Assembly (NCBI GenBank): GCA_002842935.1
Contig: PHEM01000039.1
Coordinates: 1-15,391, forward strand
Length of the DNA: 15,391 nucleotides
Source: Alphaproteobacteria bacterium HGW-Alphaproteobacteria-13
GTDB taxonomy: Bacteria > Pseudomonadota > Alphaproteobacteria > Sphingomonadales > Sphingomonadaceae
Direction of reading: 5' to 3'
A program made the translations under genes and the position numbers. The notes beneath the pieces were generated by a model, which was not told the DNA's origin, made no database searches, and worked only from the letters and a program-made list of their open reading frames with translations. Positions within the stretch are counted from its first letter, which is position 1. Each line of letters begins with the position of its first letter. Shown in pieces: positions 6,431 through 13,049 of this stretch.

Positions 6431-7075
6431 CTAGTGGATAAAGATGACCGCGATGGCGGCGGGAATGGCAAGGCCCGCGCCGACGAGCGGCCATGTGCTC
6501 TTGCGCTTCGCGGAATGGAGTTGGAGCAGGAACAGGCCCGTAATCGCAAAGACCAGGCAGGCGCCCGCGAAGATATCGAGGAACAGGCTCCACGCCGCCC
6601 CCGAATTGCGGCCCTTGTGAAGATCGTTGAGATAGGAAATCCAGCCGCGATTCGTGACTTCGTTGGTCACGGCGCCTGTCGCGAGGTCGATCGCCACCCA
6701 GGCGTCGCCGCCCGGACGCGGCGCGGCCAGATAGATTTCATCCTCCGACCATTCGGCCTCGCCCGACGCGCGCACGGGGAACTGATCCTCGACCCATGCC
6801 GCGACGGGACGCGGCAGCGCGCCCTTGCCGCCCGACGGCGGCGCCGCCGTCAACTGCCCAAGCAGCGCGGGCGGCATCTGCGCCGACTTTTCCGTGACGA
6901 CGGGCGTCCCTTCGATATCGGCGGCGTGATTGAGCGTGAAGCCAGTGATCGCAAACAGGAGGAGACCGATCAGGCTGATCGCCGAACTCATCCAGTGCCA
7001 GGTATGCAGCTGCTTCAGCCAAAAACTCTTCCGGCTTTTCTTGACGACGGGTCGGGGAGATGTGGGTGCGTGCAT
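6431..7075 (-). CDS. PepSY-associated transmembrane protein
   Basis: This 214-residue inner-membrane protein has helices at about 29-49, 162-187 and 194-213 and a periplasmic loop of about 110 residues between the first two. The start LKQLHTWHWMSSAISLIGLLLFAITGFTLNH and the later LNDLHKGR followed by LFLDIFAGACLVFAITGLFLL are typical of PepSY-associated TM proteins. His24, His27, His50 and His153 near membrane edges are candidate heme ligands. Related PepSY proteins (FoxB, FsrB, PiuB type) act as inner-membrane reductases in siderophore-iron use. Here it probably passes electrons towards the flavinylated DUF2271 protein. It is the first gene of the four-gene operon, with AGAAG 5 nt before the ATG and a Fur-like site at its promoter. 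Confidence 0.85.
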   Translation of the reverse strand: MHAPTSPRPVVKKSRKSFWLKQLHTWHWMSSAISLIGLLLFAITGFTLNHAADIEGTPVVTEKSAQMPPALLGQLTAAPPSGGKGALPRPVAAWVEDQFPVRASGEAEWSEDEIYLAAPRPGGDAWVAIDLATGAVTNEVTNRGWISYLNDLHKGRNSGAAWSLFLDIFAGACLVFAITGLFLLQLHSAKRKSTWPLVGAGLAIPAAIAVIFIH

Positions 7076-7109
7076 GAAGGCTTCTGTCCAGGAGATGTGC
7101 CGCCTCTAT

Positions 7110-7124
7110 CGCGAACGATTCGCA
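7110..7124. promoter_or_regulatory. Fur-like palindrome at the operon promoter
   Basis: GCGAA (7111-7115) and TTCGC (7119-7123) form a perfect 5-bp inverted repeat around CGA. On the - strand the 15-mer TGCGAATCGTTCGCG resembles the 7-1-7 Fur-box plan TGATAATNATTATCA at TG, AAT, TT and C. It lies directly at the predicted transcription start (about 7117), where a repressor would block the PepSY operon. Assignment to Fur rather than a related metal regulator is inference. Confidence 0.45.
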
Positions 7125-7153
7125 ATTACAATGATAAAGCGCGTTTTTCGCAA
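7125..7153 (-). promoter_or_regulatory. Predicted promoter of the PepSY-DUF2271-DUF4198-apbE operon
   Basis: On the - strand TTGCGA (7153-7148) and TGTAAT (7130-7125) are 17 nt apart in a locally AT-rich stretch. They lie just after the stop of the GDT1 gene and about 50 nt before the PepSY start codon. The predicted start point falls inside the Fur-like palindrome. Hexamer match and spacing are good; there is no other evidence. Confidence 0.5.
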
Positions 7154-7167
7154 GGCGACGGTTCAAG

Positions 7168-7740
7168 TCAGCCGATCAGCCCCGCCATCTGCGCCAGAAC
7201 CCACAGGCCGATGACCAGGAACAGCGCCGCCGCGACCAGCCGGACCTTGCCCAGATCGACGCGCTTCAAAAGCTCCTGCCCCAGGAAAATGGCGGGAACA
7301 TTGGCGATCATCATCCCCAGCGTCGTCCCGCTCGTGACCGCGACGACGCTTTGATATTGGGCGCCGAGCGCGATCGTCGCGACTTGCGTCTTGTCTCCCA
7401 TCTCGACGAGGAAAAAGGCGACCAGCGTCGTCACGAACGCCCCGAAGCGCGGCTTGGGCGCGTCGTCATCCTCGAACGTGTCGGGAATCAGCGTCCAGGC
7501 GGCCATGGCGACGAAGGACGCGCCGATCGCATAGCGAAAGACGGCGCTGTCGAGCAGCGCGGCCGCCTGTGCGCCGACCAGCGCGGCCAGCGCATGGTTG
7601 GCGAGCGTCGCCGCCAATATGCCGAGGATGATCGGCAGCGGCCGGTTGAACCGCGCCGCGAGCAGGATGGCGAGCAACTGCGTCTTGTCGCCGATCTCGG
7701 CCAGCGCGACCACGGCGGTCGAGGTGAAGAGGGCTTCCAT
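7168..7740 (-). CDS. GDT1/TMEM165 (UPF0016) family Mn exporter
   Basis: This 190-residue membrane protein has the two inverted repeats of the UPF0016/GDT1 family. Each carries the E-x-G-D-K-T signature: EIGDKT at 15-20 and EMGDKT at 113-118. Six helices are expected, with an acidic linker (EDDDAPK, 90-96) between halves. Bacterial members (MneA/Mnx type) export Mn2+ and eukaryotic ones transport Mn2+/Ca2+. A manganese riboswitch lies directly upstream, which fits Mn2+ efflux. An ATG further upstream (7860) would put the aptamer inside the coding region, so the start is taken at 7740. That start has GGAG 6 nt before it and the typical N-terminus MEALFTSTAVVALAEIGDK. Confidence 0.93.
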   Translation of the reverse strand: MEALFTSTAVVALAEIGDKTQLLAILLAARFNRPLPIILGILAATLANHALAALVGAQAAALLDSAVFRYAIGASFVAMAAWTLIPDTFEDDDAPKPRFGAFVTTLVAFFLVEMGDKTQVATIALGAQYQSVVAVTSGTTLGMMIANVPAIFLGQELLKRVDLGKVRLVAAALFLVIGLWVLAQMAGLIG

Positions 7741-7745
7741 GAAAA

Positions 7746-7816
7746 ACTCCGGGACCGGGCGGCAAGCGAATTCCAACGGACATCGCCCCTCGCCGCCCGG
7801 TCTGGACGGAAGGAGT
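7746..7816 (-). promoter_or_regulatory. Riboswitch expression platform (anti-Shine-Dalgarno switch)
   Basis: On the - strand ACTCC (7816-7812), the 3' side of the aptamer P1 helix, is also complementary to GGAGT (7750-7746), the ribosome site of the GDT1 gene. A perfect 11-bp stem, GACCGGGCGGC (7802-7792) with GCCGCCCGGTC (7763-7753), would bring the two together. P1 formation and Shine-Dalgarno masking therefore exclude each other. T7746-T7742 after the stem could alternatively give a weak terminator. Confidence 0.6.
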
Positions 7817-7929
7817 GATGCCATTGGTCTCGCCCAAGCGGATGTTCTTTCCGCTTCCACTGCGCCACGGCCTCACGGCCGAGTATGTTGACGCGGTGGC
7901 CCGTCCCGAAGGACGGCTGGCTACTCCCC
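7812..7929 (-). ncRNA. yybP-ykoY manganese riboswitch
   Basis: Read on the - strand, the leader of the GDT1 gene begins with the conserved GGGGAGTAG (7929-7921). It continues through a CCGTCC-TTCG-GGACGG hairpin, then CGTCAACATACTCGG, then GGCCGTGGCG, and ends with GGGCGAGACCAATGGC (7835-7820). These are the signature blocks of the yybP-ykoY family, whose members sense Mn2+ and act as ON switches for Mn exporters and related genes. P1 can close by GGAGT (7927-7923) with ACTCC (7816-7812). The aptamer's first nucleotides overlap the end of the upstream coding region. Confidence 0.93.
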
Positions 7930-8586
7930 AGATGACGCGGCGGGGTTAGACGGCTTGCCCACGTCTGGCAAGCCTTGCGGCGCCGATTCGGCGATGCTGG
8001 CGTCCATCGCCTTCGCGCGCGCTTCGATCTCCTTTGCCGCCTTGTCATAGCGGGCGTCGAAATCGGGCTGCGGCTTGCAGGCCGTCAGCAGCGCCAGCAC
8101 CGCGATCAACAACAGCATCAGCGCGGTCTGAAGCCGCGCGGCGACGTGCACGCCGATATAGTTGAGGATGAAGACGCCCGTCAGCGCGCAGGCGATCAGC
8201 GGCATCGCGGGAACGGCGATCGCCATGCCGAGATAATTGGCGAGCACGCGCGCGAGCACGACGAGCGCCCCGACGTTCGACAAGATGCGCAGCCAGGCGA
8301 TGGCGAAACCGGCGAACGGGCTGAGGAAACGGCGCGGCCATTCATAGGAGGCGCCGGAAATGGGCATCGCCGAGGCGAGCCAGGCATAGACGGCGGCAAA
8401 GAAGAGCATCGGCAGCGCGGCGATCGCCACGGCGACGAGCAGCCCCGAACCAGCGATCTCGGCCGCCGGCTGAAGCACGGAAAAGATCGAGACGCCGATC
8501 GCCGTGCCCGCGCCGAACATGACGACGCCCGTCAGGCCGACGCCGCGGCGCAGCCCCGTTTCCGCCGCCGGGCCTACGGAATTCAC
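7921..8586 (-). CDS. Chimeric ORF: APC permease N-terminal part fused to lipoprotein tail
   Basis: The 221-residue frame starts with the N-terminal third of an APC-superfamily amino-acid permease. GVVMFGAGTAIGVSIFSVLQPAA (20-42) is the helix-1 substrate loop and is followed by about four more helices to residue 168. Full permeases have about 12 helices and 400-500 residues. After helix 5 the sequence becomes LLTAC (166-170), a perfect lipobox, and then a soluble charged tail, KPQPDFDARYDKAAKEIEARAKAMDASI, ending at GE (221). That is typical of a small secreted lipoprotein, not a transporter. I read this as an in-frame deletion fusion. It probably does not transport; a shorter product from Met157 (8118) is possible but has no ribosome site. 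GTG start 8586 overlaps the RidA stop by 4 nt. Confidence 0.65.
   Translation of the reverse strand: MNSVGPAAETGLRRGVGLTGVVMFGAGTAIGVSIFSVLQPAAEIAGSGLLVAVAIAALPMLFFAAVYAWLASAMPISGASYEWPRRFLSPFAGFAIAWLRILSNVGALVVLARVLANYLGMAIAVPAMPLIACALTGVFILNYIGVHVAARLQTALMLLLIAVLALLTACKPQPDFDARYDKAAKEIEARAKAMDASIAESAPQGLPDVGKPSNPAASSGE
7952..7974. repeat. 8-bp inverted repeat in the 3' end of the chimeric ORF
   Basis: GGCTTGCC (7952-7959) and GGCAAGCC (7967-7974) are perfect reverse complements around a 7-nt centre. The site is 23 nt upstream of the riboswitch 5' element, where an internal promoter for the Mn-exporter transcript would be expected. There is no T-tract on either side, so it is not an intrinsic terminator. 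It could be an operator or chance. Confidence 0.5.
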
Positions 8587-9041
8587 TGCGCCGCGCCCAG
8601 CGGCTTATAGGCGAGGCATTCGACCTCGACACCGGCGCCGAGCGCCAGGCCGTTCGTGCCGAATGCGCTGCGCGCGGGCAGGCGGCCGGGCTGGAAATAG
8701 CCGACATAGACACGGTTGAACTCCGCCCATTGCGTCATATCGGCCATCATCACCGTGCATTTGACGACATCGTCGAGACTGGCGTCCGCCAGTTCGAGCG
8801 CGGCGCGCACATTGTCCATCGCCAGACGGGCCTGATCGGCCATCGCCTCCGGCACCGTGCCGTCGCGCGCCGCGCCGATCTGGCCCGACGCGAAAATGAA
8901 ATCCCCCGCCCGCACCGCGGGCGAAAAGGGCGCGGCGGAGCCGGGCCGGGCATGGAATTGCGGATCGTCGGCGAGCGCCGCGTCAGTCGTGCAGATGAGC
9001 GCGCCCGGAAGCGCCAAAGAAAGAAGCCTCGCCCATTTCAT
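8583..9041 (-). CDS. Secreted RidA-family protein
   Basis: This 152-residue protein has a signal peptide (MKWARLLSLALPGALIC, cleavage near ALA at 22-24) followed by a RidA/YjgF/UK114 domain. Family marks are FSPAVRAGDFIFASGQIG (39-56), Arg124 in LPARSAF and Glu141 in VEVECLAY. Arg124 corresponds to the Arg that classic RidA uses to deaminate enamine/imine intermediates. RidA proteins are normally cytoplasmic, so the export signal is notable. The gene starts inside the last 59 nt of the amidohydrolase, with AAGGA just upstream of the ATG, and ends in a GTGA overlap with the chimeric permease gene. Tight coupling to a secreted amidohydrolase suggests joint action on peptide or amine products in the periplasm. 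Confidence 0.88.
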   Translation of the reverse strand: MKWARLLSLALPGALICTTDAALADDPQFHARPGSAAPFSPAVRAGDFIFASGQIGAARDGTVPEAMADQARLAMDNVRAALELADASLDDVVKCTVMMADMTQWAEFNRVYVGYFQPGRLPARSAFGTNGLALGAGVEVECLAYKPLGAAQ

Positions 9042-11121
9042 CCTTGTCGTCTCCCGTCATGGCCGGCACCGTCATGCGCGGCGGTGCGGCAAAAGCCTCT
9101 ATGCCCAGCGCCCGATGGATTTCGGAGGGGAAATAGACCGTTCCCCCGCGCATCACCATGCGCGGCCGCTTGATTGCGCGAATATCCCGCGTCGGATCGC
9201 CCGCGACGAGCACGAAATCGGCGAACTTGCCGCGCTCTATCGTGCCCCGGTCATGATCCTGCCCCAGATAGGCGGCGGCATCGAGCGTCGCGAGCCGCAA
9301 GGCCCGGGCGGGCGACAGCCCGGCCTTCACATACAGCTCGACCTCGCGCTGCACGGTGAAGCCCGTGGCGTCGTCGGTCCCCGGAAGCAGCTGGATTCCC
9401 TGATCGTCGAGCAGCTTCATCGTCGCCAATATCTTGTCGAAGGCGGCGCGATAGCGGGCGTCCTCGGCGGCCGCATCCTTGCCGATCGGCACGAACGTCC
9501 GCTTGCGATAGCGCTGATAGCCGATCGGCATATGCGACAGATAGTCGGCGTCCCCCTCGGCGACCGTGCCCGCGCGGCTCAGCATCAGCCGTTCGAGGAT
9601 GACCGCCGTGGTGTCGAGCGCCGTGCCCTTCTGCTTCATCAGCGCGACGGTCGCCGTCACGCGCGGCGAGGCCAGGTCGAGTTCCGCCGCCCGCGCCATC
9701 CCGGTCAGCCGCAGCGGCGTGCGCGTGTCGTCGCCGGGTTCCAGAAGCCAGCCGAGCATCAGCTGGTTGATATGGGCGATGGTGTCATAGCCGTCGCCGA
9801 TCACGCGGTTGGGTGAGGAAAAGGCCGGCACATGCCCCGTCACGCCAAGCCCGATACGATGCGCCTCCGCCGCGACTGGGCGGACCCAGTCGGGGTTGAA
9901 GCTGTTATAGATCTTGATCTCGCGATAGCCGCGATCGGCATACCAGTGCACCGCCGCCAGCGCCTCATCGAGCGTTTCGGGAATGAAGCCGAGGCGCGCC
10001 GAAAAGGGACTGCGCCCCTCGATGAAGCCTGCGGGCACGACATGCGGCCCGGCGACCTCGCCCGATTCGAGATGCGGCAGCAGGTCGATCAGGAAGCCGT
10101 TGCTGTTGCCCATGTCGCGCGTCTGCGTCACACCGGCGGCAAGATAATAGAGACCCGATTCCAGCGATGTATGCGAATGCATGTCGTGGAGACCGGGGAA
10201 CAGCGTGCCCCCTTCCCCGTCGATCACCACTTGATCGCCGGGAACCGCGCCGCCGTCGCCGGGCAGGATCTGGGTGATGCGCTGGCGCATCGTCACGACG
10301 GTGGACAGCGGGCCGAGCGCCCCGCTGCGCGGATCGAAGATGCGGACGTTGCGAATTCGCACCGGCATGTCGAAGCGGTGCGAGACCGCCTCGCTGATCC
10401 CGTGCGCCCGCTCGCGGCCAAGTTCGGCGCCGAGCTTAAGGAGACCCGGCACTTCCTTTTCAAAGCCTTCGCGGATCGCGGCATTCGTCGCGTTCAGCGT
10501 CGCGAACAGTTCGCCCGCGCGGTCGAGCATCAGATAGTCGGGGCGCAGGTCGACGCCGTCGAGGCGATACAGCGTCACCTCGGTGCCGCCGACCGCCATG
10601 TCGCGCAGCCGGGTCAGGCTGATCCGTCCGCCGGGCAGCACATCGACGCTGCCGCCGTTCGCCAGCGCCGCGCGGGCATAGAGGAACAGATTCCAGGGAC
10701 TGCCGTCATTGGCGATATAGAGCCGGGGGCTGGCGGCCGCGACCGTGCCCGCATCCGCCTGGCTTTTCCACGTTGCGCGGCCGTTCGCCCACGCGAAGGT
10801 CTCGCTGACCGCGCCGCCCATCAGCGACGTGCCGCGGATCGACCAGGACCGGGGGATGCCGTTCGGACCCAGCACGACCTCTTCGCGATGCTTGGGACCG
10901 CGGCCGTTGTCGTCGACATGATAGTCGATCGTCAGGCGGTCGCCGTCCTGCTTCGCCGCGACCGTCCCGACCACTTCGCCGTTCGACACGATGCTGAGCC
11001 TGCCGTCGGCCGCACTGGCCGCGCCGCCCGCGCCCAGACCGGCAAGCGCGGCCAGCATCGCCCCGGCGAGGAGCCGCCGCGTCGCCGCGCGTCCGATATG
11101 GCCGATGCGCTGATGCCTCAT
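8983..11121 (-). CDS. Secreted amidohydrolase-superfamily metallohydrolase
   Basis: This 712-residue protein has a twin-Arg-containing basic N-terminus, a hydrophobic stretch and an ASA cleavage site near residue 37. A beta-rich N-terminal domain of about 210 residues of unknown function follows. The C-terminal amidohydrolase barrel carries all expected metal ligands: His315 and His317 in HDMHSHT, Lys403 in EIKIYNS, His430 in VTGHVP, His450 in TIAHINQ and Asp583 in PGTDD. The late GKFADFVLVAGDP segment is the usual closing beta-sandwich. Relatives include secreted Xaa-Pro dipeptidases and imidazolonepropionase-like enzymes; the substrate is unknown. ATG 11121 is chosen because GAGGA lies 7 nt upstream and the signal peptide follows. 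The frame stays open to 11466, but that extension looks non-coding. First gene of the operon with ridA-like and the permease chimera. Confidence 0.88.
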   Translation of the reverse strand: MRHQRIGHIGRAATRRLLAGAMLAALAGLGAGGAASAADGRLSIVSNGEVVGTVAAKQDGDRLTIDYHVDDNGRGPKHREEVVLGPNGIPRSWSIRGTSLMGGAVSETFAWANGRATWKSQADAGTVAAASPRLYIANDGSPWNLFLYARAALANGGSVDVLPGGRISLTRLRDMAVGGTEVTLYRLDGVDLRPDYLMLDRAGELFATLNATNAAIREGFEKEVPGLLKLGAELGRERAHGISEAVSHRFDMPVRIRNVRIFDPRSGALGPLSTVVTMRQRITQILPGDGGAVPGDQVVIDGEGGTLFPGLHDMHSHTSLESGLYYLAAGVTQTRDMGNSNGFLIDLLPHLESGEVAGPHVVPAGFIEGRSPFSARLGFIPETLDEALAAVHWYADRGYREIKIYNSFNPDWVRPVAAEAHRIGLGVTGHVPAFSSPNRVIGDGYDTIAHINQLMLGWLLEPGDDTRTPLRLTGMARAAELDLASPRVTATVALMKQKGTALDTTAVILERLMLSRAGTVAEGDADYLSHMPIGYQRYRKRTFVPIGKDAAAEDARYRAAFDKILATMKLLDDQGIQLLPGTDDATGFTVQREVELYVKAGLSPARALRLATLDAAAYLGQDHDRGTIERGKFADFVLVAGDPTRDIRAIKRPRMVMRGGTVYFPSEIHRALGIEAFAAPPRMTVPAMTGDDKDEMGEASFFGASGRAHLHD

Positions 11122-11417
11122 GATCCCATCCTCGATCCTGTCATCCATCCGTGCCGTTCGCGGCGGGCCGGAGCGCCTGCACTCGACACTAGCGGCGGGA
11201 AAAGCGAAATCTTTGCGAATTCGAGCGCTTTCCCACGCCGCGCGGCAAGATTTATTCGCTTTGCGCCCTGCCCGTCCGCGCAGCGACGCCCGGTAGGCCG
11301 CCGCCGCTCCGCATAGATTATGCGCGATTGCCTTCAACAGGCCGGGAATAGGAATGGAAACGCCCGAATCAGTTGCTAGCAAAACCCATAACGAAACAGG
11401 ACGAGGCAGGAGAGACG
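11122..11417. promoter_or_regulatory. Divergent intergenic region with two inverted repeats
   Basis: This 296-nt gap separates the divergent amidohydrolase and S10 operons and must hold both promoters. I see no convincing -35/-10 pair. It does hold a perfect 6-bp palindrome, CGCATA-GAT-TATGCG (11310-11324), closer to the S10 gene. It also holds a gapped inverted repeat, AAAGCGAAATCTT (11201-11213) against AAGATTTATTCGCTTT (11248-11263), whose right arm has a 3-nt insertion. CGAATTCG at 11216-11223 is a further short palindrome. These are candidate regulator sites. No gene is seen. Confidence 0.5.
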
Positions 11418-13049
11418 ATGATGGCAACGGCACGACGCGGCCTGACATCGGCGATGGCGGCGGCACTATGCCTTGCCGCTTGTCCGGCGGCGGCCCAGGC
11501 GCCCGCGAACGCGGCGCCGAAGGACAGCCCGATCATGGCGATCCCGCCGATCGGTCCCAGCGCCGCCCAGTGGCGCGATTCCGGCGGGCGCGCCGACATG
11601 CCCGTCCGCCGCTTCGTCGCGCAGCGCAAGGGCGTGTTCGACGGTGAGCGGCTGTCCTACCGCGTGATCGCGGAGGATCAGCCGCTCCATGATCCCGGCG
11701 GCGCCGCGACGGGATCGATCTTCGCCTTTTCCTATATCAAGGACCAGCCGGCGGGCGCGCCGCAGCGCCCCGTGCTGTTCGTCTTCAACGGCGGCCCCGG
11801 CTCTTCGTCGGTGTGGCTCCACATGGGAATCATCGGCCCGCGCATGGCGTCGTTCCGCGACGTCACTCCGTCGCAGGTTCCGCCCTTTGCCGTCGCCGAC
11901 AATCCGCACAGCGTGCTGGCCGCCGCCGACCTGGTCTTCGTCGATCCCGTCGGCACCGGCTTCAGCCGCTATTGGGGCGCGGGCAAGCCCGGCGATTTCT
12001 ATGGCCGCGAAGAGGATGCCGCGGCCAGCGTCCGCTTCATCAACGCCTGGCTGCGCAAGCACGGCCGCTGGAACAGCCCGAAATTCCTGCTGGGCGAAAG
12101 CTATGGCACCACGCGCGTCAATCTGGTCGCGCGGCGGCTGATGGGCGGATTTCTGGACGGCACGCTGAAGGGCGCCTCGATCAACGGCGTCATCCTGCTC
12201 GGCGGCGACGGCGGGCTGGCGCAGCCCAAGGGCAACGACCATTTCCGCATCACCTTCACGACCATGGCCGCGACGGCCTGGTATCACGGCCGGGCCGACA
12301 GGGCGGGCCGCGGCTTCGACCAGTTCATCGCCGACGCCGACCGCTTCGCGCGCGACCGGCTGGTCCCCGCGCTCGACCAGGGCACGGCGCTCGCGCCGCA
12401 GGCGATGGCGCAGCTGGCGCGCGAACATGCACGCTTTTCCGGTCTCGACGAATCCTATCTGGTCGCGAAGCAGCTTCGCATCATGCCGAGCGATTATCGC
12501 ACGGGGCTGCTCGCGGACCAGAGGCTGGAGCTTGGCCATTATGATTCGCGCTACACGCTGCCCGCGCAAGGCACGCTGGGCGATCCAGTCGCGGACGATC
12601 CCGCCATGGGCCAATATTCGGCGCCTTATATCGGCGCCTTCAACCATTATATCCGCGACGATCTGGGCATCGATATCGACGACGACTATGTCGTCATCGA
12701 CTGGATCAACGTCAACATGCCGTGGAATCACGGGCCGCGCGACGAAGCGGCGGCGACGCCCTTCGTCGGCGGGACCGGCGATCCAGGCGGCGACCTCGCC
12801 GCGATGATGCGCCGCAATCCCGATTTGCGCCTGATGTCGATCCAGGGATGGTTCGACCTGTTCGGCGCCGTCGGCACCGCCGAATATGGCATCGCCCAGC
12901 GCCGCCTGCCGCCGGAGCGGGTCACGGCCAAGGCCTATTGGTCCGGCCACATGCCCTATGTCGGCGAGGCCGGGCCGAAGATGGCGGACGACCTCAAGAG
13001 CTTCATCCGCACGGCCTCCCACCCCGCACCGCGAGAACCCCAGCCATGA
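11418..13049 (+). CDS. Secreted S10 serine carboxypeptidase-like protein (first copy)
   Basis: This 543-residue protein belongs to peptidase family S10. Visible active-site elements are the oxyanion loop NGGPGSSS (124-131), nucleophile Ser228 in LGESYGT, Asp480 in QGWFDLFG and His511 in SGHMPY. DPVGTGFSR (176-184) is another family block. S10 enzymes remove C-terminal residues from peptides, usually best at acidic pH. The export signal is ambiguous: cleavage after AAA near residue 26 would give a periplasmic protein, while LAAC (19-22) could serve as a lipobox. The start at 11418 has AGGAG 5 nt upstream; a second ATG follows directly at 11421. The final ATGA is shared with the next S10 gene, so the two are translationally coupled. 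Confidence 0.92.
   Translation: MMATARRGLTSAMAAALCLAACPAAAQAPANAAPKDSPIMAIPPIGPSAAQWRDSGGRADMPVRRFVAQRKGVFDGERLSYRVIAEDQPLHDPGGAATGSIFAFSYIKDQPAGAPQRPVLFVFNGGPGSSSVWLHMGIIGPRMASFRDVTPSQVPPFAVADNPHSVLAAADLVFVDPVGTGFSRYWGAGKPGDFYGREEDAAASVRFINAWLRKHGRWNSPKFLLGESYGTTRVNLVARRLMGGFLDGTLKGASINGVILLGGDGGLAQPKGNDHFRITFTTMAATAWYHGRADRAGRGFDQFIADADRFARDRLVPALDQGTALAPQAMAQLAREHARFSGLDESYLVAKQLRIMPSDYRTGLLADQRLELGHYDSRYTLPAQGTLGDPVADDPAMGQYSAPYIGAFNHYIRDDLGIDIDDDYVVIDWINVNMPWNHGPRDEAAATPFVGGTGDPGGDLAAMMRRNPDLRLMSIQGWFDLFGAVGTAEYGIAQRRLPPERVTAKAYWSGHMPYVGEAGPKMADDLKSFIRTASHPAPREPQP

Noticed and set aside
7741..7860. Longer N-terminus of the GDT1 protein starting at 7860.
   Set aside because: This would translate the 3' part of the Mn aptamer. 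The family N-terminus and GGAG site fit ATG 7740.
7921..8586. The permease chimera as a simple frameshifted permease.
   Set aside because: No permease helices 6-12 are found in other frames downstream; the following DNA is the riboswitch and the GDT1 gene. A deletion fusion fits better.
11122..11466. Upstream extension of the amidohydrolase frame to 11466.
   Set aside because: It would run across the divergent intergenic region and into the S10 gene. The signal peptide and the GAGGA site place the start at 11121.
11466..13022. A 518-codon open frame antisense to the first S10 gene, and similar long antisense frames at 12956-14446 (-) and 9832-11316 (+).
   Set aside because: Long antisense frames are expected in GC-rich DNA. 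They lack family motifs, signal peptides and ribosome sites, and their opposite strand carries complete catalytic motifs.
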